Part shown: positions 1 to 7,610 of the stretch, in pieces | How positions within the stretch are numbered: position 1 is the stretch's first letter | How the letters are laid out: each line of letters begins with the position of its first letter | NCBI GenBank assembly: GCA_041639705.1 | Contig: JBEQBT010000040.1 | Span: forward strand, 1 to 18,543 | From: JARDZI01 sp041639705 | GTDB taxonomy: Bacteria; Bacillota; Clostridia; Clostridiales; Caloramatoraceae | Direction: 5' to 3' | Length of the DNA stretch: 18,543 bases | Program-made: the position numbers and the translations under genes | Notes under the pieces: generated by a model | The model's database searches: none | What the model was told of the DNA's origin: nothing | The model's input: the letters and a program-made list of their open reading frames with translations, nothing else

Positions 1-290
1 GGTACACTGGCTCCGCAGGGTGGATGTACAATGTGGGAATTGAGCAGATTCTTGGATTTAATAAATATGCAGATAAAATTTTGTTTGATCCCAGTATTCC
101 AGCAGACTGGAGGGAGTACAAAATAAGGTATAGGTATAATGAAACAATATACAACATAACAGTTAAAAACCCTAATGGAGTTAACAGGGGTGTTAAAAGA
201 ATTGTTGTTGATAGCATTGAAAGTGAAGGAAATGTCCTTCAGCTTGTTAATGATGCTAGGGAACATAATGTTGATGTGATAATGGGATAG
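1..290 (+). CDS. GH94-type glycoside phosphorylase / cyclic glucan synthase-like protein, C-terminal fragment
   Basis: This is the 3' end of an open frame that enters from outside the window; the first full codon is at position 3 and the stop is TAG at 288-290. The first residues read YTGSAGWMYNVGIEQILGF, which matches the conserved late part of GH94 enzymes (cellobiose or chitobiose phosphorylases and the phosphorylase module of cyclic beta-1,2-glucan synthases), where a TGSAGWMY-type segment precedes the last beta-sandwich. The rest, with LFDPSIPADWREYKIRYRY followed by a strand-rich tail, fits that C-terminal domain. The catalytic part lies outside, so the substrate cannot be told. The internal ATG at 24 is not the real start. 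No terminator hairpin is visible after the stop. Confidence 0.75.
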   Translation, partial: YTGSAGWMYNVGIEQILGFNKYADKILFDPSIPADWREYKIRYRYNETIYNITVKNPNGVNRGVKRIVVDSIESEGNVLQLVNDAREHNVDVIMG

Positions 291-398
291 GGGGACTGTA
301 TCAAAATTAATAAAAATCATAATTTGTGCTTGTCATCCTGATTGTTTTGCCTTACCACGATAAGGTTCAATAGCCTGTCATTGTTATGAGAGTCTATT

Positions 399-470
399 TG
401 TCATCCTGAGCGTAGCGAAGGATCTTAATAGGCACCATAGGGAAGATCCTTCACTACGTTCAGGATGACA
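399..470. repeat. Imperfect palindromic repeat, family A, copy 1
   Basis: The 28-base left arm (399-426, beginning TGTCATCCTGAGCGTAGCGA) is matched by the reverse complement of the right arm (443-470) with two differences, both allowing G-U pairs in RNA. The loop is 16 bases. A second copy lies at 7192-7260, and similarity extends leftward outside the palindrome (a TTGTTATGA-type stretch at 377-389 matches 7161-7174). No T-run follows, so it is not a standard terminator. It is probably a MITE-like or REP-like dispersed element; whether it is mobile is not shown. Confidence 0.8.
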
Positions 471-543
471 TGGACCATAACAGGACAGTACATTTTAAAT
501 AAATGCTTTATTAGGAATAGTGTTGATATTTGACCCTTTCCTT

Positions 544-640
544 TGTAGGGGCGAACATTGTTCGCCCGCTATTAGGCATTCTAATCAAAAGGGTAATCCC
601 GAATGATAGTGCCAACGGGCGAACACTGTTCGCCCCTACA
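544..640. repeat. MITE-like repeat with 25-bp inverted ends, family B, copy 1
   Basis: Arms at 544-568 and 616-640 (TGTAGGGGCGAACAnTGTTC...) are inverted copies with one mismatch in 25. Each arm is itself nearly palindromic (GGCGAACA-n-TGTTCGCC), so the element can fold as one long stem or as two small hairpins. The 47-base centre differs completely from that of the second copy at 12300-12394, which has the same arms. There is no coding capacity. No convincing target duplication was found. It is likely a small non-autonomous mobile or REP-type element. Confidence 0.8.
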
Positions 641-663
641 CTTTCATTTTCAACATCATTCTT

Positions 664-692
664 AAACAGAACCTAAATAAATATGTTATAAT
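664..692 (+). promoter_or_regulatory. Probable extended -10 promoter of ywbE
   Basis: A perfect TATAAT lies at 687-692, preceded by TGT (684-686), which makes an extended -10 element. No good -35 is present at 17 bp spacing (AAACAG at 664-669). The predicted start falls near 699, about 27 bases before the ywbE start codon. Confidence 0.55.
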
Positions 693-725
693 TCATTTAA
701 AATCATTTCAAAGGAGTTGCTATCA

Positions 726-920
726 ATGAATGGCAAAAATAGATCAGATGTATATCCAGGTAGACTTGTTGATATTGTCCTAAAACAGGATCAGCCTACT
801 GGTAAATTAACAAGGGGGGTTGTAAAGGATATTTTAACAAATTCCTCAACACACCCCCGTGGTATTAAGGTAAGGCTTACAGATGGACAGGTTGGAAGGG
901 TTCAAAATATTATTAATTAG
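726..920 (+). CDS. ywbE: YwbE family small protein
   Basis: This 64-residue protein closely resembles the YwbE family of Firmicutes: NG.NR.DV.PG near the N-terminus, then VLK.DQ.TGK.TRG.VKDILT, HP.GIKVRL and DGQVGRVQ. The length is normal for the family. The molecular function is not established; the compact fold rich in glycine and basic residues suggests a small KOW/SH3-like, possibly nucleic-acid-associated, protein, which is inference. The start is the ATG at 726, with AAGGAG at 711-716 nine bases upstream. The gene is convergent with the phosphodiesterase gene, whose stop lies 17 bases beyond this one, and has its own promoter. Confidence 0.9.
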   Translation: MNGKNRSDVYPGRLVDIVLKQDQPTGKLTRGVVKDILTNSSTHPRGIKVRLTDGQVGRVQNIIN

Positions 921-937
921 ACACTCCAACCTTTGCT

Positions 938-1660
938 TTAGCTGTTCACTTTTTTCAATTTATCAGGATAATTTGTGATTATTGAATCTACTCCCATGTC
1001 GATTAAATCCATCATGTCCTTTTCTTCATTAACAGTATAAGTGTTAATCTTAATATTGTTATCATGGGAAGCATTTATAATTTCTTCATCAAGACTATAA
1101 AACCATGGATGAATTGCATCGACGCCTATGCCTGTTGCGTATTCCCAGGGATTTATCATACAGCATTCATATAATATGCCTGTTTTTATTGTACTGTTAA
1201 GATATTTTACTTTTTTAAGCGAATAGTGATTAAAAGAGGAAATTATTATATTTTCCTGCATTTTAAAATCAGATATCATTTTTAGAACCTTTTCTTCTAT
1301 TCTATTATAGTGTATCACACTGTTTTTAAGTTCAAGGTTAATTAAAATGTTTTTATCCTTTGTATAATCAAACAATTCTTCAAGAGTAGGTATTCTCTCA
1401 CCAACGAACTCTACACCCTTCCATTTTCCAGCATCAAGCTTTGAAAGTTCACTAAATTTATAATCAAAAAGCATTCCTTTCCCATCAGTTGTTCTGTTTA
1501 CTTCCTCATCATGACATATAACAGGAACACCATCGCATGTCAATTGAATATCCAGTTCAATACCATCACACCCAGCTTCTACAGCCTTTCTAAATGCAAT
1601 CATTGTATTTTCTGGATAATATCCACTGAATCCCCTATGGGCTATATTTAGTGTATTCAT
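938..1660 (-). CDS. Glycerophosphodiester phosphodiesterase, cytoplasmic GDPD family
   Basis: This 240-residue enzyme hydrolyses glycerophosphodiesters to sn-glycerol 3-phosphate and the free alcohol. The family motifs are in order: IAHRGFSGYYPENT (catalytic His-Arg and Glu-Asn-Thr), then GIELDIQLTCDG (metal-binding Glu-x-Asp), then ICHDEEVNRTTDG (second catalytic His), LELK in the middle, and the C-terminal VNEEKDMMDLIDMGVDSIITNYP typical of the family. The length is normal. There is no signal peptide or membrane segment, so it should act in the cytoplasm. The start is the ATG at 1660, with GGAGG eight bases upstream. It begins 20 bases after the DUF47 gene and ends the minus-strand run that starts with eutL. 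That setting suggests glycerophosphoethanolamine as a substrate (inference). No terminator hairpin is visible after the stop. Confidence 0.9.
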   Translation of the reverse strand: MNTLNIAHRGFSGYYPENTMIAFRKAVEAGCDGIELDIQLTCDGVPVICHDEEVNRTTDGKGMLFDYKFSELSKLDAGKWKGVEFVGERIPTLEELFDYTKDKNILINLELKNSVIHYNRIEEKVLKMISDFKMQENIIISSFNHYSLKKVKYLNSTIKTGILYECCMINPWEYATGIGVDAIHPWFYSLDEEIINASHDNNIKINTYTVNEEKDMMDLIDMGVDSIITNYPDKLKKVNS

Positions 1661-1680
1661 AGTATGTACCTCCAAATTAA

Positions 1681-2292
1681 CTACATGATTTTTACAACTA
1701 TATTACAAATTGTATCAGACGTTGAATCTATTTTGTCAGCAAGATTGCTTAGATGCCTGAATATTTCCCTCATCTTTAGTATATATTTTATGTCATCCTC
1801 CATAAAAAGCTTGTCTAGAAACTCCCTATACTTAGTTTCAATCTTATTTTCAGCCTTCTTCGCATTTAAAGCCTGTTCCGAGGAAATAGCAGGATTATTT
1901 TTCAAATATTTAATGGCTGAGTCAATATATTCTGCAGCCTTATAAATAAGTTCAAACATATCACGAAGATCTTCAGTTGGTTTGAGTTTAAAAATACACA
2001 TTTCTTCATATGTACTGCTGGCATAATCAAGCATATCATCTAGTGTTCTAGAAAGATTGAAAATATCCTCCCTTTCAAATGGGGTAATGAAGGTTTTATT
2101 TAATTCATCAATAAGTACTCTTCTTAATTCATCCGCCTCTTTTTCACATTTTATAACTTCCTGTCCAATCTCATCCTCTGAAGTTTCCATATAAAGCTTA
2201 AACTTTTTCATGCCCTCCATTACCTTATCAGATTGCTTAGAAAGCAGAAAGTAAAAATCGCTTTTACTTTTATCCTTATTTAATATTTTCAC
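1681..2292 (-). CDS. DUF47 / PhoU-like Pit-accessory protein
   Basis: This 203-residue, almost entirely helical, highly charged protein belongs to the DUF47 (PhoU-related, formerly PF01865) family. Recognisable parts are the EADELRRVLIDELNKTFITPFEREDIFNLSR block and the C-terminal LRKLADKID-like end (here HLSNLADKIDSTSDTI). These proteins are normally encoded beside Pit phosphate transporters and are thought to modulate their activity; PhoU-type domains bind metal clusters. The start is GTG at 2292, supported by GAGGTG six bases upstream. It follows the Pit gene by 37 bases, and the pair forms one unit at the 3' side of the eut operon. Confidence 0.88.
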   Translation of the reverse strand: MKILNKDKSKSDFYFLLSKQSDKVMEGMKKFKLYMETSEDEIGQEVIKCEKEADELRRVLIDELNKTFITPFEREDIFNLSRTLDDMLDYASSTYEEMCIFKLKPTEDLRDMFELIYKAAEYIDSAIKYLKNNPAISSEQALNAKKAENKIETKYREFLDKLFMEDDIKYILKMREIFRHLSNLADKIDSTSDTICNIVVKIM

Positions 2293-2329
2293 TATATCAC
2301 CTCAGCATTAAACTTTTAAATTCTAACTA

Positions 2330-3349
2330 CTATAAACTAATAATTTTATTCACTATATAAAAACATATTGCAGAAACTACAGCTGACATTGGTATTGTAA
2401 TAAACCATGATAAAAAAATACTTCTTACCTTTAGCCACTTTACTGCATTTATCCTCTCTGCTGATCCAATTCCCATAATTGATGAGCTTACTATTTGTGT
2501 GGTGCTAACCGGTGCACCTAAAAGGTTTGATACCAGTATTACAGTGGCTGCAGATAGTTGTGTGTTAAGTGAGTGCACAGGTTTAACCTTATAAATTCCT
2601 GCTCCCACTGTTTTTATAATGTTCCATCCTCCAAAAACAATTCCAAGCATAAGTGCAACAGAGGAGCTTAATAATACCCATTTTGGAACAATGAATTCCC
2701 CGCTTATTTGCCCAATAACAAGAAGCAGTGTGATAACGCCAGCAGATTTTTGTCCATCACTGGAGCCATGATTAATTCCAAGGAAAATCATACTTAGCAC
2801 TTGAGTTTTTTTAATTATATTATTTACTGCTGGTCTGCTATTTTTAAGTAAATTTTTACTTATGACCATAAATATATAACCTACAATAAAACCTATTAAG
2901 GGTGAAGCAAACATGGAAAGAATTATCTTCCAAAAAAATGATTGCCAGTTGATTGCATTAAAACCATATGCGGCTAGACCAGCGCCTAGAAGTCCTCCTA
3001 TAAGTCCATGTGATGAACTTGATGGTATTCCAATTTTCCATGTTGTTAGATTCCATACCATTCCACCAATAAGTGCAGCTAAAATAACAGTAATGGATAA
3101 TATAGAACCAGGATTATTTATATAATCATATTTTATTACTTCCTTGCCAATCGTTGTGGCAACTGCAGTACCTATAAGTAGAGGTCCTATAATTTCCGCA
3201 ATACATGTAAATATAAGAGCTTTCTTAGGAGATAATGACCTTGATACAATTATGGTTGCAATTACATTGCTTCCATCATGCATGCCATTAACGAAAGTAA
3301 AAATATATGCTAAAGCTATTGCGGCAATTGTTAAAAGAGTAATTTGCAT
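2330..3349 (-). CDS. Pit-family inorganic phosphate transporter
   Basis: A 339-residue polytopic membrane protein with about ten hydrophobic segments. It carries the two inverted signature repeats of the PiT (PF01384) family: FVNGMHDGSNVIATIIVSR near residues 20-40 and LLGAPVSTTQIVSSSIMG near residues 275-295. It should carry inorganic phosphate with a cation (proton or sodium) or as a metal-phosphate complex. The start is the ATG at 3349 with GAGGTG upstream. The start codon is separated from the eutC stop by only two bases (TAG at ..AGATATG), so its translation is probably coupled to eutC. That places a phosphate importer inside the ethanolamine operon, where PduL consumes phosphate (inference). 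The DUF47 accessory protein follows. Confidence 0.93.
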   Translation of the reverse strand: MQITLLTIAAIALAYIFTFVNGMHDGSNVIATIIVSRSLSPKKALIFTCIAEIIGPLLIGTAVATTIGKEVIKYDYINNPGSILSITVILAALIGGMVWNLTTWKIGIPSSSSHGLIGGLLGAGLAAYGFNAINWQSFFWKIILSMFASPLIGFIVGYIFMVISKNLLKNSRPAVNNIIKKTQVLSMIFLGINHGSSDGQKSAGVITLLLVIGQISGEFIVPKWVLLSSSVALMLGIVFGGWNIIKTVGAGIYKVKPVHSLNTQLSAATVILVSNLLGAPVSTTQIVSSSIMGIGSAERINAVKWLKVRSIFLSWFITIPMSAVVSAICFYIVNKIISL

Positions 3350-3351
3350 AT

Positions 3352-4236
3352 CTACACCTCTTTTAAAGTGCTATTAATTGTTTTTAGGTTTATTCCACTA
3401 GCCCTATTTTCCAGTATGTTTTTAATAAGGTCAGCTAGTTCGGCACCTGCTTCAACAGGAGGCGTACCATTTTTATGTATATTGGATATGACACTTCTAT
3501 CAGCTTCCTTAATACCTGTATGTGGTCTATATGTAACATAGGCACTCATACTTTCCGCTGTTACCATACCTGGCCTTTCTCCAATTAAAATTACTGAACA
3601 CTCGTGCTTTAGTAAGTCCCCAATAAAATCCACTACTCCAACCCTGCCATACTTTACAAAAATAGGTTTTTCAGGCTTAATATTATAAAGCTCAAGTCCC
3701 TGTTTAAGAGAGTATATTGTGTCCTTAATATTTGCTTCTATTGCCTTTGAACTTAGACCATCAGAAACAATAATCTGAACCTGTGGATTATCAGTGTATT
3801 TGTTCTTCAGTAATGCTGCTGATTCCTGGTTTAATTCCCTTCCAAGGTCTGGTCTTGTTAAATGTTCATCTTTATTTGTAATCTTAGTCTGAACCTTAAG
3901 CAAATCCAGTTCATTAGTTAATTCATCACTTACATCACTAAATACAGAATCTACAGCCATTGCATGGTCTGCATAAAATCTTAAAAGGGTCTGTGTTAGT
4001 GGTCTATCTCCTGCCCTTCCCACTCCAATTCTGGCTGGAGTAGTTTCCTTGTAAAATTTAATAGCATCCCTGTCCACTGGATTTGTTACAAGTACCTCTG
4101 AAAGATATTTATCATCTGTAATATCGTCTACCAAAAAATTCTCTTCTGGTTTTAGACTAACGTAACCGTCTTTTTTCATATCCATCTGTGCTATAACATT
4201 TTCAACAATTCTTCTAATCAGTTCTTCATTAACCAT
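3352..4236 (-). CDS. eutC: Ethanolamine ammonia-lyase, small subunit EutC
   Basis: This 294-residue protein is the small subunit of the adenosylcobalamin-dependent lyase that converts ethanolamine to acetaldehyde and ammonia; the enterobacterial protein has a similar length. The body has the family blocks TPARIGVGRAGDRPLTQTLLRFYADHA (residues about 66-92), then VSDGLSSKAIEAN and PIFVKYGRVGVVDFIGD, LIGERPGM and SVISNIHKNGTPPVEAGAELADLI. The extreme N-terminus (ELIRRIVENVIAQM) is an amphipathic helix of the type known to target EutC to the microcompartment. The ATG directly abuts the eutB stop (TAAATG), a classic coupled pair. Confidence 0.97.
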   Translation of the reverse strand: MVNEELIRRIVENVIAQMDMKKDGYVSLKPEENFLVDDITDDKYLSEVLVTNPVDRDAIKFYKETTPARIGVGRAGDRPLTQTLLRFYADHAMAVDSVFSDVSDELTNELDLLKVQTKITNKDEHLTRPDLGRELNQESAALLKNKYTDNPQVQIIVSDGLSSKAIEANIKDTIYSLKQGLELYNIKPEKPIFVKYGRVGVVDFIGDLLKHECSVILIGERPGMVTAESMSAYVTYRPHTGIKEADRSVISNIHKNGTPPVEAGAELADLIKNILENRASGINLKTINSTLKEV

Positions 4237-5619
4237 TTACTTCACCCTGCCCTCATAATTTGAAAATAATGAAGCATCACCTGCGGCTTCAGTAAGCCTG
4301 CCTTCATTCATAATACCCATCCTGTTAAGCCATTTTTCAAATTCAGGTAGAGGCTTAAGCCCCATAATGTTTCTAATACTAGCAATATCATGGTAACTTG
4401 TACTTTGATAGTTAAGCATAACATCAACCCCCATTGGAAGGCTCATAAAGAAGTTGCAGCCTGCTGCAGCTAAAAGTACTGCCAGGTTTTCAAGGTCATT
4501 CTGGTCTGACTTCATGTGATTTGTATAGCATACATCAACCCCCATTGGCACACCTGTAAGCTTGCCCATGAAATGATCCTCAAGTCCTGCTCTTGTAACC
4601 TGTTTGCTGTCATAAAGATATTCGGGACCTATAAAGCCAACTACAGTATTCACAAGGAAAGGGTTGAACTGCTTGGCTAGTCCATAACACCTTGCCTCCA
4701 TTACTACCTGGTCAGCGCCATTATGGGAATTAGATGACAATTCCGAACCCTGGCCTGTTTCAAAGTACATTACATTAGTTCCTGTTGAGGTGCCCTGTTT
4801 TAAAGCAATCTCCCATGCATCCCTAAGAATAGAAATATTAACACCAAATGCTCCATTTCCCTTCTCTGAGCCTGCTATGCTCTGAAAAATAAGTGATGAG
4901 GGTGCTCCCTTTTCAATAGCCTTCATCTGGGTTGTTACATGTGCAAGAACACAATTCTGAGTTGGAATTTCATATGTTCTTATAATATCATCTGTTGCCT
5001 CAAGTATTCTGGTTATATTTTCAACGCTATCCTCAACAGGATTTATTCCAATTACTGCATCTCCACAGCCATAGGATAAGCCCTCTCTAAGTGAACTCAT
5101 TATTCCATCAATATCATCAGTGGGGTGGTTTGGCTGGAGTCTTGATGCCAGGCAACCCTCAAGTCCAATGGTAGTATTTGCTGTGGCAGTTACCCTAATT
5201 TTCTTTGCAGCATATATCAAATCCATATTTGACATTAATTTTGCTACAGCAGCAACCATTTCGCTTGTAAGCCCTCTGCTTATTTTTTTTATGTCATTCA
5301 TTGAAGTTTTACTATCTAATATCTTTTCCCGCAGCTGTGTCACTGAATAATTTTTTATTTCATTATATATTCTTATATTTACATTATCTGTTATTATTCT
5401 AGTTACCTCATCCTCTTCATAGGGTATAACAGGGTTTTCATACAAATCCTTAAGGGTAAGCTCACTAAGAATTCTTTTTGCAGCTATCCTTTCCGAACTA
5501 GAGCTGGCAGCAATACCTGCAAGTACATCCCCAGATTTTTCTTCATTGGCCTTTGCAAAAATCTCTTTAATACTATTAAATTGAAAGCTAGTACCAAAAA
5601 CCTTTGTTATGTATCTCAT
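4237..5619 (-). CDS. eutB: Ethanolamine ammonia-lyase, large subunit EutB
   Basis: A 460-residue TIM-barrel subunit that holds the active site and binds adenosylcobalamin together with EutC. The residues known to contact ethanolamine in the enterobacterial enzyme are present at the same numbers: Arg160 and Gln162 (ASRLQPNHPTDD), Asn193 (GINPVEDS), Glu287 (YFETGQGSELSS) and Asp362 (GVDVCYTNH). The protein is therefore predicted to be fully active. The start is the ATG at 5619 with GAGGTAGGAA upstream. It follows eutA by 28 bases and precedes eutC without a gap. Confidence 0.98.
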   Translation of the reverse strand: MRYITKVFGTSFQFNSIKEIFAKANEEKSGDVLAGIAASSSSERIAAKRILSELTLKDLYENPVIPYEEDEVTRIITDNVNIRIYNEIKNYSVTQLREKILDSKTSMNDIKKISRGLTSEMVAAVAKLMSNMDLIYAAKKIRVTATANTTIGLEGCLASRLQPNHPTDDIDGIMSSLREGLSYGCGDAVIGINPVEDSVENITRILEATDDIIRTYEIPTQNCVLAHVTTQMKAIEKGAPSSLIFQSIAGSEKGNGAFGVNISILRDAWEIALKQGTSTGTNVMYFETGQGSELSSNSHNGADQVVMEARCYGLAKQFNPFLVNTVVGFIGPEYLYDSKQVTRAGLEDHFMGKLTGVPMGVDVCYTNHMKSDQNDLENLAVLLAAAGCNFFMSLPMGVDVMLNYQSTSYHDIASIRNIMGLKPLPEFEKWLNRMGIMNEGRLTEAAGDASLFSNYEGRVK

Positions 5620-5647
5620 CTTATTCCTACCTCACAACTTAAAATAC

Positions 5648-7096
5648 TTAATGGTTGAAAACTAATGTCTTTACAACTACTGGGACTGTATCTCCATTGG
5701 ATAGAGGCTTTCCTATATCCATATAATCTCCCTCTTCAACATAAATAGAATCAATACATATAATATCCTTTTTATTGACTGACAACTTCATCATTGTCTG
5801 ACCAAGTACTTTCCCTATATCCTTATCAACTACTATAATTAGTGGTAAATCCTTTATAATATTTGATTTTTCTAGCCCTCTGGATATTCCCTTTGCCATA
5901 CTGGTAATAACATCAAATGTAATTTCTCTAGGGCAGCTTATAGCCATTGCAAAGAGCCCATCCTTAATGGTCTGATTATTTCTTTCTAAAGAATTGTTTA
6001 TATGCTTACTTACTGACTCCAGGTCTAATGTAATATTGCCCAAGTCAATATGTACAACTGGCAGGTTACGATATGGAAGCATCTCCTTATCAATAAAAAC
6101 TGTACTTCCGCTTAACTTTACAGTCTGAGTACCTGCGCCTATAACTGTAGCCCTTATGGTTTGGGTGGGTTCAAGAATTTTAAAATCATTAAATATTTTA
6201 CTCCTCTTTATTGCGCTGCCTAATATTATTCCAATATCACCATGTTTGAATTTATTTTCAAATGGATGTGTATTGTAAATGTATTCTGCTACTCCACCTG
6301 AAAACATTATTCCATCAACAGTGTATTCTTCATTAAGCTCCTTGCCCATAAGTATTTCCCTAAGACTGCTATTTATTGGCCTATGATATATTACATCCTC
6401 AAGAAACTCAACCATCCTGTTTGATAGCTCTTCTAGAGCATTTACCCCTGGTCTTTTTCCTTCACTAATTTCAATATTGTAAAAGCCAATAAATATTTTG
6501 GCTGGTTTTGATATATAAGTAACTATTTCACTTTCAGGATCGATCTCAACTAACCTTCCTCCAACATTGGCACATGTATTTTTAAATACATTTCCATCTT
6601 TAAATATTGCTATATTAGATGTGCCTCCTCCTATATCAATATTCATAATACAATTATTTTTTTCTTTTGAAATTTTTGCTGCCCCTGAGCCCTTTCCTGA
6701 TAAAATTGATTCAAGCTCAGGTCCTGCAGTTGCTACAACGAAATTGCCGGCATACTCTGCTAATTCACGAATTATTTTTTCTGCATTATGTTTTTTTGCA
6801 GTTTCTCCAGTAATAATCAATGCACCAGTATCAATGTCATCTATTTTAAATCCTGATTTTTCATATTCAAAATTAATTATTTTCTTTATTTCTTTTACAT
6901 CTATAGAATTGTGTTCAATTATGGGAGTTATATATATATTACTTTCATAAAGTATCTTTTTGTCAATCATCTGTGATCTTGAATTTTTTGAATTAATATA
7001 TTTATTTCTAAATGTAAGCTTGCTTATAACAAGTTGTGTGGTAGTAGTGCCAATGTCAATACCAGCACTTTTGATTTCAATATTGTTATCATTCAA
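5648..7096 (-). CDS. eutA: Ethanolamine ammonia-lyase reactivase EutA
   Basis: This protein of about 482 residues belongs to the ASKHA (actin/Hsp70) ATPase superfamily. EutA uses ATP to release damaged cobalamin from EutBC so that fresh adenosylcobalamin can bind. Visible motifs are SAGIDIGTTTTQLVIS (phosphate-1), MNIDIGGGTSNIAIF (phosphate-2) and ATVIGAGTQTVKLSGSTVF (nucleotide binding). There is no ATG near the N-terminus. The frame is open from a TTG at 7111, but that overlaps the GGAGGTGG ribosome-binding site at 7102-7109; TTG at 7096 (8 bases downstream of GGAGG) fits best, with GTG at 7099 as the alternative. It is preceded by a 190-base gap with a palindromic repeat, the largest gap in the operon together with the eutT-eutN one, which may reduce expression relative to the shell genes. 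Confidence 0.94.
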   Translation of the reverse strand: MNDNNIEIKSAGIDIGTTTTQLVISKLTFRNKYINSKNSRSQMIDKKILYESNIYITPIIEHNSIDVKEIKKIINFEYEKSGFKIDDIDTGALIITGETAKKHNAEKIIRELAEYAGNFVVATAGPELESILSGKGSGAAKISKEKNNCIMNIDIGGGTSNIAIFKDGNVFKNTCANVGGRLVEIDPESEIVTYISKPAKIFIGFYNIEISEGKRPGVNALEELSNRMVEFLEDVIYHRPINSSLREILMGKELNEEYTVDGIMFSGGVAEYIYNTHPFENKFKHGDIGIILGSAIKRSKIFNDFKILEPTQTIRATVIGAGTQTVKLSGSTVFIDKEMLPYRNLPVVHIDLGNITLDLESVSKHINNSLERNNQTIKDGLFAMAISCPREITFDVITSMAKGISRGLEKSNIIKDLPLIIVVDKDIGKVLGQTMMKLSVNKKDIICIDSIYVEEGDYMDIGKPLSNGDTVPVVVKTLVFNH

Positions 7097-7191
7097 CACT
7101 ACCACCTCCAAATTTACTTAATTGCTATATGAAAAGCTTTATCGATCTTACACTACTCTCTGCCATTGTTATGAAATCTATCCCTATTACT

Positions 7192-7260
7192 TGTCATCCT
7201 GAGCGTAGCGAAGGATCTTAACACCTCGGAGAAGATCCTTCACTGATGCTCAGGATGACA
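7192..7260. repeat. Imperfect palindromic repeat, family A, copy 2
   Basis: The left arm from 7192 (TGTCATCCTGAGCGTAGCGA...) is identical over 28 bases to that of the copy at 399. The right arm (7232-7260) pairs with it apart from a 1-base bulge and two or three changes. The element lies in the 190-base gap between eutM and eutA and would be transcribed as a strong hairpin within the operon mRNA. No T-run follows on either strand, so termination is not expected, but an effect on mRNA processing or stability is possible. Confidence 0.8.
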
Positions 7261-7286
7261 AACTTGTTTGTCCTTATGTTAGTTAT

Positions 7287-7583
7287 CTATTTTACGTCGG
7301 TACCTAACTCAAGCTTTGGAAGAATGCCTTCTACTTCCATATGTGGCCTTGGAATTACATGTACTGAAAGTAGTTCCCCTACCTTTTGTGCAGCAGCAGC
7401 TCCTGCATCAGTTGCAGCTTTTACAGCTCCTACATCTCCTCTTACCATTACGGTAACTATTCCCCCACCTACATGAACCTTTCCTATAAGATGAACATTT
7501 GCCGACTTTACCATTGCGTCAGCAGCCTCTATGGAGCCTATAAGCCCCTTTGTTTCAACCATACCTAATGCCTCAGTAGTCAT
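7287..7583 (-). CDS. eutM: BMC shell hexamer protein EutM
   Basis: This single-BMC-domain protein of 98 residues is very close to EutM/PduA: EALGMVETKGLIGSIEAADAMVKSANV at the start, the pore segment KVHVGGGIVTVMVRGDV (residues about 35-51), AATDAGAAAAQKVGEL and SVHVIPRPHMEVEGILP at the end. It forms the major hexagonal tiles of the ethanolamine microcompartment, with a central pore for small polar metabolites. Pore residues around VGGG are typical for EutM. The start is ATG at 7583 with AAGGAGG upstream, one of the strongest ribosome-binding sites here and suited to an abundant shell protein. It follows pduL by 27 bases. Confidence 0.96.
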   Translation of the reverse strand: MTTEALGMVETKGLIGSIEAADAMVKSANVHLIGKVHVGGGIVTVMVRGDVGAVKAATDAGAAAAQKVGELLSVHVIPRPHMEVEGILPKLELGTDVK

Positions 7584-7610
7584 AATAATACCCTCCTTAA
7601 TTTATATAGT

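Larger units (their letters stand above)
291..725. other. Repeat-rich gene-free spacer
   Basis: This 435-bp stretch has no credible coding frame. It holds two different palindromic repeats (399-470 and 544-640), a stub of the first repeat (TGTCATCCTGA at 331-341) with a small CCTTA/TAAGG hairpin after it, and at its right end the promoter and ribosome-binding site of ywbE. No clear terminator for the upstream gene is visible. Confidence 0.7.

Noticed and set aside
399..470. The family A palindrome as an intrinsic terminator of the GH94-type gene.
   Set aside because: It is more than 100 bases past the stop codon and lacks a T-run on either strand, and the same sequence occurs inside the eut operon, where termination would be harmful.
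544..640. The paired inverted repeats as a CRISPR array.
   Set aside because: There are only two units in inverted orientation with one spacer, and no further direct repeats.
889..932. AGGTTGGA/TCCAACCT inverted repeat at the convergent ends of ywbE and the phosphodiesterase gene as a terminator.
   Set aside because: The stem is only 8 bp with a 28-base loop partly inside ywbE, and no T-run follows.
1664..1945. A 93-codon + strand frame opposite the DUF47 gene.
   Set aside because: It is antisense to a well-supported gene and has no ribosome-binding site; the same holds for the + strand frames opposite pit, eutB, eutA, eutM, eutE and eutN.
7112..7286. A second ANTAR target or cobalamin riboswitch before eutA.
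   Set aside because: No A1/G4 hexaloop pair, no terminator T-run and no B12-box-like conserved core could be found; the gap is explained by the repeat.
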